From contig NZ_JACHHB010000007.1 in NCBI RefSeq assembly GCF_014202575.1, positions 122,899-186,898 on the forward strand: a DNA stretch of 64,000 nucleotides. Reading direction: 5' to 3'. Within the stretch, counting starts at the first letter, position 1; the number at the start of each line of letters is the position of its first letter. Of the stretch, positions 28,770 through 38,279 are shown piece by piece. The translations under genes and the position numbers were made by a program. The notes under the pieces were generated by a model. It saw only the letters and a list, made by a program, of their open reading frames with translations, was not told the DNA's origin and did not search any database. The DNA comes from Texcoconibacillus texcoconensis (GTDB lineage Bacteria > Bacillota > Bacilli > Bacillales > Salisediminibacteriaceae).

Positions 28770-29087
28770 TTATTTTGTTTCTGCACGTCGTTTTTTCAGT
28801 TTATCGATTTCTTCCGTTACGACAAACGCTAAATCGTCATTACCGAATAATGATAAAACGCCTAATAACGTCTCATCGGCAATGTCCCCTGCTTCTTCTT
28901 TAGGTACAGTTAAGTCAATGGCTTCTTTTAACGTATGATTTTTAGTTTGTGTTGGATAAGCGCGTGTATACAAATCCTCTGGATCAAGGTTGTTATTAAC
29001 ACACCATTGAGTAAAGACGAGAACCATCATTTTTTCATCTTTTTGGTAATTTTCTACGATTTGATCTTCAACATTTTTTGAATTCAT
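28770..29087 (-). CDS. Hypothetical protein, 105 residues
   Basis: Starts MNSKNVEDQIVENYQKDEKM after an AAGGAGG-like site. The protein is acidic and predicted mainly helical (MMVLVFTQWCVNNNLDPEDLYTRAYP, then DETLLGVLSLFGNDDLAFVVTEEIDKLKKR). No catalytic motif or membrane segment is seen. The coding frame is open with good codon use and a ribosome site, so it is probably real; I do not recognise the family. Confidence 0.75.
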   Translation of the reverse strand: MNSKNVEDQIVENYQKDEKMMVLVFTQWCVNNNLDPEDLYTRAYPTQTKNHTLKEAIDLTVPKEEAGDIADETLLGVLSLFGNDDLAFVVTEEIDKLKKRRAETK

Positions 29088-29251
29088 GCTAAAAACCTCC
29101 TTTAATGATCATAATAAAGTTAATTATATCGAAAGTTAATGACATTTTCATTATTTGTGGTATAATTAATATTCTATGCAATTGGTTTTGTTTACCACTT
29201 GACTATACATTCTTTATCAAATAATCATTTTTCGGCCGTATAAAAGATTGT

Positions 29252-29279
29252 GCGTTTCGGAACAGACGAAGCGCTTTTT
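29252..29279 (+). terminator. Possible attenuator in cshA leader
   Basis: GCGTTTCG and CGAAGCGC form an 8-bp stem (one G-T pair) with a 7-base loop, followed by five T, about 110 bases upstream of the cshA start. A candidate promoter TTGACT lies near 29199. This may attenuate cshA or be an unrelated terminator. Confidence 0.45.
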
Positions 29280-29386
29280 CATGTTGGAATTTTGAGAATG
29301 GCAATGATTTTCTCAGTTGAATAAGCTTGTTTACAGTCGGGGATGGTTAAAATAAAAGAAGAAAAGAATAAAGGAGAAATGACAAA

Positions 29387-30862
29387 TTGACTACATTTTT
29401 TGAATTTGGTCTCACTCATGATGTAACAAAAGCATTGAGCAATATGGGATTTGAAGAAGCAACACCGATTCAAGAGCAAACGATAAAGGTCAGTCTTGAA
29501 CGGAAGGATTTAATTGGTCAGGCACAGACTGGAACAGGGAAAACAGCTGCATTTGGTGTACCTCTAGTGGAACATGTTGACACCGAAAGCGGTGATATTC
29601 AAGGTCTTGTTCTAGCGCCGACGAGAGAGTTGGCAGTTCAAGTCGCTGAAGAACTGAACCGAATTGGAGAATTTAAAGGTGTACAAGCTTTACCTGTTTA
29701 TGGTGGGCAAGATATTCAACAACAAATTAAAGCACTAAAAAGAAAACCGCAAATCGTTGTTGCAACCCCTGGCCGTTTTATGGACCACATGAGAAGAAAA
29801 ACGATTCGTTTGCATTCCATCAATATGGTCGTTCTAGACGAAGCAGATGAAATGTTAAATATGGGTTTTGTTGAAGACATTGAATTGATTTTAGGGGAAA
29901 TTCCAGATCAAAGACAAACATTGCTCTTTTCTGCGACAATGCCGAAAAAAATCCAGCATTTAGCGCAAAAGTTTATGAATGACCCTCAAACAATTGCTAT
30001 CAAACCAAAAGAATTGGCGATTAATAATATTGAACAAGAATACATTGAAGTTCAAGAAAAAAAGAAATTTGACGTCCTCAATCGTTTAATAGACATCCAT
30101 TCTCCAGAGTTAGCGATTGTCTTCGGGCGTACAAAACGACGTGTGGACGAATTAGCAGAGGGATTAAACAGACGTGGATATAGTGCAGAAGGGACACATG
30201 GTGACCTTACACAAGCAAAACGTGACGCTGTTTTGAGAAAGTTTAAAAACAAAACAATCGATGTTCTCGTTGCAACAGATGTAGCTGCACGTGGGTTAGA
30301 TATTAGTGGTGTAACGCACGTTTTTAACTTCGATATTCCACAAGATCCTGAAAGCTACGTTCACCGCATTGGTCGAACAGGGCGCGCTGGTAAAACAGGT
30401 ATGGCAATAACATTCGTCACACCTCGAGAAATCACGCACTTAAAAACGATTGAAGAAGTGACAAAGAGAAATATCCCCCGTCGTGCAATTCCGACATTTT
30501 CAGAAGCAATAGAAGGTCAGCAACGTATTGCTGTTGAAAAACTCCTTCATATCGTTGAACATGAAAACCATCAGGAGTATCGTGTAATGGCAGAGCAATT
30601 ATTAGATGATACGGATTCGGTGACCCTTGTTTCAGCTGCCTTAAAGTCATTAACAAAAGAGCCAGATACGACTCCAGTAAACCTTACCGGTGAAGCACCA
30701 GTAAGGGTACGAAAAAATCAAAAGAATGACCATAAGAAAAAAGACCACAAACATCGAGGGGGAAAAGGAGGAGGACGTGGACCACGACGAAATAATGAAC
30801 GAAATAATGAACGAGGAAAACAGCGCGGTCCAGTCGATTTCAAGAAAAAACGTAAAAATTAA
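29387..30862 (+). CDS. cshA: DEAD-box ATP-dependent RNA helicase CshA
   Basis: 491 residues from TTG 29387 after AAAGGAG. Q motif ([25 protein letters not shown]), [38 protein letters not shown]-type [10 protein letters not shown] and [13 protein letters not shown] are all present. The last 80 residues are basic ([20 protein letters not shown]), an RNA-binding tail. It unwinds RNA in ribosome assembly and mRNA decay and helps growth in the cold. Leader has a possible attenuator; a terminator follows. Confidence 0.94.
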   Translation: MTTFFEFGLTHDVTKALSNMGFEEATPIQEQTIKVSLERKDLIGQAQTGTGKTAAFGVPLVEHVDTESGDIQGLVLAPTRELAVQVAEELNRIGEFKGVQALPVYGGQDIQQQIKALKRKPQIVVATPGRFMDHMRRKTIRLHSINMVVLDEADEMLNMGFVEDIELILGEIPDQRQTLLFSATMPKKIQHLAQKFMNDPQTIAIKPKELAINNIEQEYIEVQEKKKFDVLNRLIDIHSPELAIVFGRTKRRVDELAEGLNRRGYSAEGTHGDLTQAKRDAVLRKFKNKTIDVLVATDVAARGLDISGVTHVFNFDIPQDPESYVHRIGRTGRAGKTGMAITFVTPREITHLKTIEEVTKRNIPRRAIPTFSEAIEGQQRIAVEKLLHIVEHENHQEYRVMAEQLLDDTDSVTLVSAALKSLTKEPDTTPVNLTGEAPVRVRKNQKNDHKKKDHKHRGGKGGGRGPRRNNERNNERGKQRGPVDFKKKRKN

Positions 30863-30922
30863 CTAAGGCTTAAAAGAGCCTCATGGAAACTTTTGGCTAA
30901 ATTATAAAATTAGATTAACATA

Positions 30923-30963
30923 AAAAACATGTATTTCGCTTAGTGAAATACATGTTTTTTTTT
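30923..30963 (+). terminator. Terminator after cshA
   Basis: A 15-bp stem AAAAACATGTATTTC/GAAATACATGTTTTT with a 7-base loop and eight T. Confidence 0.93.
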
Positions 30964-31043
30964 GAAGGATATAGGGATGGATTTATTGAATAAATAATTG
31001 AAAAATTGTTTTAAAGTTGACCATGATAAAAAGAGGTGGAATG

Positions 31044-31862
31044 ATGATTAACGGATTAACAGGTAAAAGAATCGCTTTCACGAGCTCGCGACGAACAAAC
31101 GAATTATCCACATTAATAGAAAAACAAAATGGAGTCCCTGTTAGTAGACCTCTTCAAGGAACGACGTTTTTTGCAGATCACAAAGTGAAAGAAGACATTT
31201 TAAATATATCAAATGAGAAAATCGATTTGTTTGTATTTACTACAGGAATGGGAACAGAAGCGTTGATTCATTTATCTGAACAACTAGGAGTTAAAAACAA
31301 CTTTTTACACACCATTCATGATGCAAGCATCGCAGTAAGGGGATATAAAACGAATACTTTAATGAGGAAGTTTGATATTAAAACAGATATTGTAAGTGAA
31401 GATGGAACAATCAAAGGATTGATTGATGAATTAAATGATTATCCGTTTGCCAATCAAAAAGTAGTTGTACAACTACATGGTGAATCAGCTCCCGAACTTA
31501 TCAACACGCTTGAAGCGAAGGGGGCAACGGTTATAGAGCTCCTTCCTTATGAGCATATTCCACCAGAAGAAGAAACGCTTCAAATGATGGTTGAGGAACT
31601 CTTACGAGGAGAATTAGGTGCTGTATGCTTTACAACCGCCACGCAAGTTCGTTATTTGTTTCAGCATGTCAAAGACAAAGCTAATCTAAGCCATGTATTA
31701 GACATATTTGATAGTCAAACATTAGCAGTTGGTGTTGGCAAAGTGACAAAGGATGCACTTAAAGAAGAGGGAGTCAAGGAAGTACTAACGCCTGAAAATG
31801 AAAAAATGGGCGCAATGGTGGTTGAATTATCTCAATATTATCAATCTAATTTTCATAGATAA
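31044..31862 (+). CDS. Uroporphyrinogen-III synthase-like (HemD superfamily) protein
   Basis: 272 residues from ATG 31044 after AGAGGTGG; adjacent upstream starts exist. GLTGKRIAFTSSRRTNELS, FVFTTGMGTEALI, VVVQLHGESAPELINTLEAKGA and FTTATQVRYLF have the two-domain Rossmann-like pattern of HemD. It is not in a heme operon, unlike the standard hemD, so it may be a stand-alone paralogue rather than the main uroporphyrinogen-III synthase. HemD family residues are poorly conserved, so activity is not proven. Confidence 0.8.
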   Translation: MINGLTGKRIAFTSSRRTNELSTLIEKQNGVPVSRPLQGTTFFADHKVKEDILNISNEKIDLFVFTTGMGTEALIHLSEQLGVKNNFLHTIHDASIAVRGYKTNTLMRKFDIKTDIVSEDGTIKGLIDELNDYPFANQKVVVQLHGESAPELINTLEAKGATVIELLPYEHIPPEEETLQMMVEELLRGELGAVCFTTATQVRYLFQHVKDKANLSHVLDIFDSQTLAVGVGKVTKDALKEEGVKEVLTPENEKMGAMVVELSQYYQSNFHR

Positions 31863-31867
31863 AAAAT

Positions 31868-31901
31868 AGAGCACCAACTCATCGATGTTCGGTGCTCTTT
31901 T
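31868..31901. terminator. Bidirectional terminator
   Basis: Stem GAGCACC/GGTGCTC between the convergent HemD-like gene and the 31912 gene; TTTT on the plus strand, and an A-rich stretch on the other side gives T residues on the minus strand. Confidence 0.8.
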
Positions 31902-31911
31902 CGTATCTTAC

Positions 31912-32616
31912 TTATTCTGAAGGCGGCCAAATATTTGGATCATCGTCATACAAATAATCACGCGTAGTTCCAATCGCTTGTAGGTTGGCCCCAATTGTTT
32001 GTATTACACCTCCTACGGCTTTCACTGCTCTACCTTGTTTTTCTTTATTAGCTAATTGGAAAAGTCCACCGGCTGCTTCGAATATTGCACCTATAGAAAA
32101 GATGACATTCCCGATTTCTCTTTTTGGGTCGTATTGAACCCTTCGTAAAGCGACCATGTATGCACCAATCGATTGGAAAGAGGCACCGATGATTTCAATT
32201 TGTTTATTGATTTCACCATCTCTTCCTGTTAATTCTCGGTACGTTGTCACTGATACTGTTGATGCACCAACTGCTTGGATCCAGTTTCCCACGATCGCGA
32301 TCGGGTGTATTCCAGAGGTTGCTTGAAGCGCATTTCCGAAGGCTTGGAGAGCCTTACCTACGACAACCAATTGAAAATTAATAACGTGATCACTTGTTAA
32401 CCTACCACCCGTCCCAATTGCAGCAGTGGTAACACCGATCGCTGATATCCAGTTTCCAATAAGATCTATAAATTGGTTGATGTTCATCATCTGTACCACC
32501 AATCCAATCAACATCCTCATGTAGTATATTCGAAGCACGAATTCTTGTGTTGGCGATTTAAATACCCTTCGTATTAAGTGGGCGTCTATGTACTGAAATA
32601 CCAAATTTATTGTCAT
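31912..32616 (-). CDS. Repetitive glycine/glutamine-spaced protein (DUF6944-like)
   Basis: 234 residues after AGAGAGG. About six imperfect units, such as IGNWISAIGVTTAAIG, VGKALQAFGNALQA, VGNWIQAVGASTV, IGASFQSIGAYMVA and VGGVIQTIGANLQAIG, place Gly and Ala/Ser every few residues. Predicted as packed amphipathic helices. Bacillus genomes carry several such proteins of unknown role, often membrane- or surface-associated. No signal peptide. Function unknown; the family name is from memory. Confidence 0.7.
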   Translation of the reverse strand: MTINLVFQYIDAHLIRRVFKSPTQEFVLRIYYMRMLIGLVVQMMNINQFIDLIGNWISAIGVTTAAIGTGGRLTSDHVINFQLVVVGKALQAFGNALQATSGIHPIAIVGNWIQAVGASTVSVTTYRELTGRDGEINKQIEIIGASFQSIGAYMVALRRVQYDPKREIGNVIFSIGAIFEAAGGLFQLANKEKQGRAVKAVGGVIQTIGANLQAIGTTRDYLYDDDPNIWPPSE

Positions 32617-32682
32617 ATTGAACCTCTCTTAGCATGTGGGCATACATTGAAATGAACAAATGATATTAGGGGAGAAAGGATA

Positions 32683-33573
32683 ATGAGTAACGCGAATCAT
32701 TTTATTGTAAAAACAGAAAAAATTCCTGTGCAATTCCCACCGCAACATCAGCCGTTTCAACCAGGGGTTGAATGGATGATGGAACCGCGTCCGATTGCAG
32801 AAAGTGTTCATTATCAAGGAAGCGGAAAGTTGGAGGGGAAAGTCGCAGTCATCTCTGGTGGAGACAGTGGAATCGGTAAAGCTGTTGCGATTGCATTTGC
32901 AAAAGAAGGTGCTCATATTGTGGTCGTGTATTTAAATGAACACGACGATGCGATGGAAACGAAAAAACGGATCCGTCAACTTGGTAAACAATGTTTATTG
33001 ATTTCAGGAGATCTTGGATTTGAAGAAACAAGTTTTTACGTCGTGAATCAAACGATGGAAAGGTTCGGGCAAATTGATGTTGTCGTTAATAATTGTGCAG
33101 CATCTTATCCAAAGGATAGTATTAGGGAAATCACAGCAGAACAGCTGTATCGAGTTTTTCAATCAAACGTTTTTTCGTACTTTTTCCTCACAAAAGCTGC
33201 CCTGCCGTTTTTAAAGAAAGGAAGTTCGATCATTAACACCGCATCAGAGGGAGCCTATGATGGACACAGAGGGAATCTCGATTACTCAACGACAAAAGGC
33301 GCTAATGTCACTTTCACACGGTCGCTCTCCCTTGACTTGGTTGACCAAGGGATTCGCGTCAATGGCGTTGCGCCAGGTCCAATTTGGACTCCTTTAATAC
33401 CGTCTAGTTTCCCTGCAGAAGATATGATGACATTCGGCTACGGTACACCAATGAAACGCGCAGGACAGCCGTATGAACTAGCACCAGCATATGTTTATTT
33501 AGCATCAGAAGACTCGAGGTATGTAACTGGACAAATTGTGCACGTTAATGGTGGAATGATTAATGGCAGTTAA
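32683..33573 (+). CDS. Short-chain dehydrogenase/reductase (YghA-type)
   Basis: 296 residues after GGGGAGAAAGG. An N-terminal extension of about 45 residues (FPPQHQPFQPGVEWMMEPRP) precedes the SDR fold: VISGGDSGIGKAVAIAFA is the cofactor loop, NNCAAS follows, and the catalytic YxxxK is in LDYSTTKGA with Ser in INTASEGA. This long-form subgroup (YghA/YdaD) often uses NAD(P)H on aldehydes or ketones; some are general stress proteins. The substrate cannot be read from sequence. Monocistronic. Confidence 0.88.
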   Translation: MSNANHFIVKTEKIPVQFPPQHQPFQPGVEWMMEPRPIAESVHYQGSGKLEGKVAVISGGDSGIGKAVAIAFAKEGAHIVVVYLNEHDDAMETKKRIRQLGKQCLLISGDLGFEETSFYVVNQTMERFGQIDVVVNNCAASYPKDSIREITAEQLYRVFQSNVFSYFFLTKAALPFLKKGSSIINTASEGAYDGHRGNLDYSTTKGANVTFTRSLSLDLVDQGIRVNGVAPGPIWTPLIPSSFPAEDMMTFGYGTPMKRAGQPYELAPAYVYLASEDSRYVTGQIVHVNGGMINGS

Positions 33574-33853
33574 CATGTCTTGAAAACGTCATATTGTTCT
33601 AACGATTTTGCGTTAAAAAGGATAATATGAAGCTTTGTCGAATGAATATAAGTGATAATAGAGGACAAAAGATGAAGAATACGTTATGATAAAAATGATA
33701 TCAATAGGATAAAATCTGCTAGATTCTATGTGATTCTCAGGTTTTAAAGTAACAGAAAATTTGAACATATGTGTTTCTAGATGAACATGACAAATGTGAT
33801 ACAAGTCGTTAAAATTCTCCTAGAAGAGCACTGTAAGATAAGGAGCTTTCGTT

Positions 33854-34528
33854 TTGAACTTACTATTTGAAGCAGTTATTTTTGATTTAGATGGGGTACT
33901 TGCTGATACAGTTGGTGACCATTATTTAGCTACCAAGCGCGTTGCCGATGAAGAGGGATTACATTTCAACCGTGAGATGAACCAAAAAGTACAAGGGATG
34001 AGTCGGCGTTTTCTAATTGAACAACTTGTGAAAAATAGCCAATATAAATATTCAGATGTTGAGAAGGAAAAACTCGGTGAAAGGAAAAACCAGTATTACA
34101 AAGAACGAATAGCTGGTCTTTCAAAAGAAGACCTATTACCTGGTATGCACTCATTTTTAATACAGTTAAAACAACATAATATAAAATTAGCCATTGCTTC
34201 TTCGAGTTCAAATGCAAAATTGACACTTACAAACCTTGAAATTATTGATTTTTTTGATGTCATTATTGACCCAAGATCTGTTCAGAACATGAAACCTGAT
34301 CCTGAAATTTTCATAAAAGCAGCAGATGAATTAGAAGTGTCAGGTGAGAAGTGTGTGGCGATTGAAGACGGAGAAGCGGGTATGCAAGCCATTAAACAAA
34401 CCTCAATGTTTTCAGTAGGGATTGGGGATCATACTGCATTGAAAAAAGCAAATTGGCATGTGAAAAACACAAGTGAAATAACCCTAGAAAAGTTAGCAAG
34501 TAAAGTAAATCACGCCCAAGCCAACTGA
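33854..34528 (+). CDS. Beta-phosphoglucomutase-like HAD phosphatase
   Basis: 224 residues from TTG 33854 after AAGGAG. HAD motif I is AVIFDLDGVLADT, motif II ASSSSN, motif III near MKPDPEIF and motif IV AIEDGEAGMQA. The cap domain with the substrate His/Arg motif (RVADEEGL... QGMSRRFLIEQL) is of the PgmB type. It interconverts beta-glucose 1- and 6-phosphate in maltose or trehalose use, or acts as a generic sugar phosphatase. No maltose phosphorylase gene lies nearby, so specificity is open. Confidence 0.8.
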   Translation: MNLLFEAVIFDLDGVLADTVGDHYLATKRVADEEGLHFNREMNQKVQGMSRRFLIEQLVKNSQYKYSDVEKEKLGERKNQYYKERIAGLSKEDLLPGMHSFLIQLKQHNIKLAIASSSSNAKLTLTNLEIIDFFDVIIDPRSVQNMKPDPEIFIKAADELEVSGEKCVAIEDGEAGMQAIKQTSMFSVGIGDHTALKKANWHVKNTSEITLEKLASKVNHAQAN

Positions 34529-34567
34529 TAAAAAATCAGTTAGATTATAAGGATTGGAGAGATAGTG

Positions 34568-36031
34568 ATGACAAAAAAACGCGCAATTACAGTCGCAAAA
34601 GGTGATGGAATTGGCCCTGAAATTATGGACGCAACATTGAAGATTTTAGATCAAGCTGGAGCAAGGATTGACCCTGAATTTATTGACATTGGTGAACAAG
34701 TATACTTGCAAGGGTACACCTCAGGAATTACAGATGAAGCCTGGGAGTCACTTAGAAGAACGAAAGTGTTCCTTAAGGCACCGATCACTACACCACAGGG
34801 TGGTGGTTTTAAAAGCTTAAACGTAACCATTCGAACAACATTAGGTCTATACGCAAACGTAAGACCAAACATTTCTTACGAGCAGTTTATTCAAACGAAA
34901 CACCCTAACATGGATCTAGTGATTATTCGAGAAAATGAAGAAGACTTGTATACAGGGATAGAGCATCAACAAACAAATGAGGTAACACAAAGTTTAAAGT
35001 TAATTACGCGTCCTGGCAGTGAAAAAATTATTCGCCATGCATTTGAATACGCAAGAAAAAATAACCGCAAAAAAGTCACTTGTTTTTCAAAAGATAATAT
35101 TATGAAAATCACAGATGGCCTTTTTCATAAAGTATTTGATGAAGTTGCAGAAGAATATCCCGATATTGAAACAGAGCACTGGATTATCGATATAGGGATT
35201 GCCAAAATTGCGGATACGCCTGAACATTTTGATGTCATTGTCATGCCGAATTTATATGGAGATATTGCTTCTGATGTCGCATCGCAAATTTCAGGAAGCG
35301 TAGGTATGGCAGGTTCAGCAAATATCGGGGACCAATGTGCAATGTTTGAAGCGATTCATGGAAGTGCTCCGGATATTGCAGGTCAAGGTATCGCAAATCC
35401 ATCTGGTTTAATCCAGGGTGCACTTATGATGCTCGTACACATAGGGCAGCCTGAAGTAGCAGAAAAGATACATAACGCGTGGTTAAAAACGTTAGAAGAT
35501 GGCATTTATACAGGAGATGTTGCTAAAGGCGGAGCATCTGTTAATACACAAGAGTTTGCAGAAGCTGTCATAGAAAGACTAGGAGAGAAACCTTCAACAA
35601 TGGAGCCGGTTCGTTATAATAAAGAAATAGCAAAAGAAGACGATGATCAAGTAATCGCGCCTTTCGTGAAAGACAGGGAGAAGCCAGACGTAGCGCGTCA
35701 GCTTGATGGTGCCGATGTTTTTTTATTCAATAACGATCTCTCTCCTGATGAAATCGGGCAGAAGCTAGAGGGTCTAACAGGATCACGCTTTCAATTATCA
35801 ATGATTAGTAATCGAGGAGTGAAAGTTTATCCTGGAGGCTTTCCTGAAACGTTTTTGACAGACCATTGGCGTTGTCGTTTCCAAATTGCAGGTGGCCAAA
35901 CTGAATTGACGAACGCTGACATTCAACAATTGTTACACCGAATTAGTGAGGCAGGGTTGGAATGGATTAAAATTGAGAATTTATATACATTTAATGATGA
36001 ACTGGGTTATTCATTAGGACAAGGTCAGTAA
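34568..36031 (+). CDS. NADP-type isocitrate dehydrogenase, Thermus-type long form
   Basis: 487 residues from ATG 34568 (GGAG 8 bases upstream; GTG just before is possible). The beta-decarboxylating dehydrogenase core is clear: [30 protein letters not shown] with Ser/Asn/Arg as in isocitrate enzymes, IRENEEDLYTG, MPNLYGDIASD and [14 protein letters not shown]-terminal domain of about 140 residues follows, as in Thermus and Rickettsia-type isocitrate dehydrogenases, unlike the roughly 420-residue B. subtilis Icd. It produces 2-oxoglutarate and NADPH; homoisocitrate specificity cannot be excluded. Confidence 0.85.
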   Translation: MTKKRAITVAKGDGIGPEIMDATLKILDQAGARIDPEFIDIGEQVYLQGYTSGITDEAWESLRRTKVFLKAPITTPQGGGFKSLNVTIRTTLGLYANVRPNISYEQFIQTKHPNMDLVIIRENEEDLYTGIEHQQTNEVTQSLKLITRPGSEKIIRHAFEYARKNNRKKVTCFSKDNIMKITDGLFHKVFDEVAEEYPDIETEHWIIDIGIAKIADTPEHFDVIVMPNLYGDIASDVASQISGSVGMAGSANIGDQCAMFEAIHGSAPDIAGQGIANPSGLIQGALMMLVHIGQPEVAEKIHNAWLKTLEDGIYTGDVAKGGASVNTQEFAEAVIERLGEKPSTMEPVRYNKEIAKEDDDQVIAPFVKDREKPDVARQLDGADVFLFNNDLSPDEIGQKLEGLTGSRFQLSMISNRGVKVYPGGFPETFLTDHWRCRFQIAGGQTELTNADIQQLLHRISEAGLEWIKIENLYTFNDELGYSLGQGQ

Positions 36032-36118
36032 TCTATCATCAATAATCGGTATAATAGAAGTTTAATATGCATCTAGGCTATAAATAATAGATAAGTATAA
36101 AATGAGGAGGATTTTAAA

Positions 36119-36508
36119 ATGAATAAAAAGTCTGTATATACAAAAGAAGCACCTGAAGCGATTGGGCCGTATTCTCAAGCGGTTGTTGTAAATGGTGTTG
36201 TATACACTTCTGGGCAACTTGGACTAGATCCTAATACTGTCGAGATGGCTGACGGTGTTGTAAACCAAACGCATCAAGTCTTAAAAAATGTCCAAGCTGT
36301 ATTAAAGGAAGCGGGAAGTGACTTAAATGAAGTGGTGAAGGCGACGATCTTCTTAAATGATATGAATGACTTTTCACAAGTCAATGAAGTATATGCTAGC
36401 TATTTCGAAAAACCGTACCCTTCAAGAAGTGCAATTGAAGTGAGTAGGTTACCAAAAGATGCATTGGTAGAAGTAGAAGTGATTGCGTTAGAAAAGGACA
36501 ATCAATAA
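36119..36508 (+). CDS. ridA: RidA family enamine/imine deaminase
   Basis: 129 residues with AGGAGGA before ATG. APEAIGPYSQAVVVNGVVYTSGQ, VVKATIFLNDMNDF and YPSRSAIEVSRLPKDALVEVE are RidA/YjgF motifs including the Arg that binds the substrate carboxylate. It hydrolyses the reactive 2-aminoacrylate and other imines released by PLP enzymes such as IlvA. Confidence 0.94.
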   Translation: MNKKSVYTKEAPEAIGPYSQAVVVNGVVYTSGQLGLDPNTVEMADGVVNQTHQVLKNVQAVLKEAGSDLNEVVKATIFLNDMNDFSQVNEVYASYFEKPYPSRSAIEVSRLPKDALVEVEVIALEKDNQ

Positions 36509-36510
36509 TA

Positions 36511-36557
36511 AAAAAAGCTATCTCATAAACCAGATTGGTTGTTGAGATAGCTTTTTG
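36511..36557. terminator. Bidirectional terminator after ridA
   Basis: A 14-bp stem AAAAAGCTATCTCA/TGAGATAGCTTTTT between convergent ridA and the FMN-lipoprotein gene. Confidence 0.9.
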
Positions 36558-36568
36558 TTGCTACTTAA

Positions 36569-37543
36569 TTATTCAACTGAGATATCTCCAGTTACTTCAC
36601 TGTCAGCATCGATCTCAGAAGATTCTTCATACTCTTCACTTGCAAAGTAAATGTTTCCATCAACTGTCGCATCTTGAAGGGTGAAGTCGTTTGCTTCTAC
36701 GTATACATCGCCTTCAACAATACCACCTTGAACTCTTGTGTTTTCACTACGAACCGTTAATTCTGGTGTTGTTAATGTGTAGCGATCCGTTACATTTCTA
36801 TCTTCATCTTGATCATATAAAGCTAACTTACGTGCTAACTCGCCTCTGTTTGTTTGCTCGCCTTCTAATACAAGTGATTCCTCTGTAGAGAAGTCATCTT
36901 CAAAAATAACAATCCATCCACCGTTTTCGCTAACACCTTCAAGAAGGGAATCCTCATCTACTACAACCGTCTGAGTAGCACCAGTAACTGCGTCTGCTTC
37001 GCTTTCTGCTGATTCGTCGACAGAAATAGCGCCAGTTACTTCGCTATCCTCTCCAATTTCAGCAGAGTCTTCGTACTCTTCACTAGTGAAAATGATGTCA
37101 CCATCAATAGTTGCTTCTCGAAGTTCGAAGCCGTTTGATTCAACAAAGACATCGCCTTCGAAAGTTCCGCCTTGAACACGTGTGTTTTCACTTTGGACTG
37201 TTAATTGAGGAGCAGTTAATGTGAAAGAGTCAGTAATGTTACGATCGTCATCTTGATTGTATAAAGCTAACTTACGATCAAGCTCGTCATTGTTGTAATG
37301 ATCTCCTGCTAAAACAAGGTCCTCCTCAGTAGAGAAGTCATCTTCAAAATGAACAATCCATGCTCCGTCTTCACTGATCCCTTGGAGAAGGGAGTCTTCG
37401 TCTTCAACCATAACTTGAGTAGCACCAGTTACTGCATCTTCATCTCCACCTGCTTCTTCTGTTTCTGCAGGCTCATCAACAGAACATGCCGCTGTGAACA
37501 AAGTCAAAGATGCGCCTAAAGCAAGTAATGTTTTTAGTTTCAT
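36569..37543 (-). CDS. Tandemly duplicated lipoprotein with two ApbE-type flavinylation motifs
   Basis: 324 residues from ATG 37543 after AGGGGGAAA. A lipoprotein signal ends at Cys20 (LFTAAC). Two repeats of about 148 residues follow, each opening with DAVTGAT (residues 36-42 and 184-190) and then a D/E-rich beta domain (SENTRVQGGTFEGDVFVES, ATIDGDIIFTSEEY). DxxTGAT is the target of the FMN transferase ApbE, which links FMN to the final Thr. Two such sites on a lipoprotein recall PplA, the flavinylated electron carrier of Listeria EET, but the usual FMN_bind domain is not obvious. With apbE, ndh2, NusG-II and Gx genes beside it, it is probably the surface electron carrier. Confidence 0.72.
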   Translation of the reverse strand: MKLKTLLALGASLTLFTAACSVDEPAETEEAGGDEDAVTGATQVMVEDEDSLLQGISEDGAWIVHFEDDFSTEEDLVLAGDHYNNDELDRKLALYNQDDDRNITDSFTLTAPQLTVQSENTRVQGGTFEGDVFVESNGFELREATIDGDIIFTSEEYEDSAEIGEDSEVTGAISVDESAESEADAVTGATQTVVVDEDSLLEGVSENGGWIVIFEDDFSTEESLVLEGEQTNRGELARKLALYDQDEDRNVTDRYTLTTPELTVRSENTRVQGGIVEGDVYVEANDFTLQDATVDGNIYFASEEYEESSEIDADSEVTGDISVE

Positions 37544-37725
37544 AAATTTTTCCCCCTGATGTTTTGAAATTTCACATGAAATCATCACGTGATTAGGTTC
37601 ACAATTGATTCTACCAAATAAATGAAGGTATACAAATATATTATTTTAATTTTTTTTGTCCTTTTTGTGAAGATGAATATCTTTAAATTATTACCACGAT
37701 AACTATAGTGTTAAAGGGTGATTGT

Positions 37726-38256
37726 TTAGCTAGATTCACGTAAATATTTATAGTAATGGAGTTTTTCGACATAAGTTAGTAGATAATTTGCAGCAACGCC
37801 TACAGCAATTCCCGATAATATCGCGACAAAAGTTAACACAGGTAAATAGAGAAGGATCGACCACGTCTGAGCAATCCAACTAGCAATCAGTAATTGGCCT
37901 ACATTGTGCAAAAACGCACCAGTGATACTAACGCCGATGATACTTACTCTAGATGGACCTAGCTTATGAACGATGGACATACCTATGAAACTTAATATCG
38001 CACCAGATGCACTGTACATAAATGTAGATATTGTTCCTCCAAGTAGAGCTGTGAGAACGAGGCGAGTCCCAACCACTTTGCCTGCATCAGCTGTTGATAA
38101 AGTGTAAATGGCCATTACTGTGATAATGTTGGCAAAACCTAGTTTTGCTCCTGGTGCAATGGCAAATGGGGAAGGGATCGACCGTTCAATTAAGCCAATA
38201 ATGACTGCTTGAGACGCTAATAAAGCAATGTAGACGAGTCGTTGATTTTTTGTCAT
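37726..38256 (-). CDS. Gx transporter family membrane protein (EetB-like)
   Basis: 176 residues, mostly hydrophobic, about five membrane helices: LVYIALLASQAVIIGLIERS, PGAKLGFANIITVMAIYTL, VLTALLGGTISTFMYSASGAI. This matches the Gx/heptaprenyl diphosphate synthase component I family, ECF S-component-like in fold. Paired with the NusG-II protein just upstream, as in the EET locus and other flavin electron transfer loci. It probably takes part in electron transfer across the membrane; the mechanism is not known. Confidence 0.85.
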   Translation of the reverse strand: MTKNQRLVYIALLASQAVIIGLIERSIPSPFAIAPGAKLGFANIITVMAIYTLSTADAGKVVGTRLVLTALLGGTISTFMYSASGAILSFIGMSIVHKLGPSRVSIIGVSITGAFLHNVGQLLIASWIAQTWSILLYLPVLTFVAILSGIAVGVAANYLLTYVEKLHYYKYLRESS

Positions 38257-38279
38257 ACTTCTCTACTTCCAATCTTATG

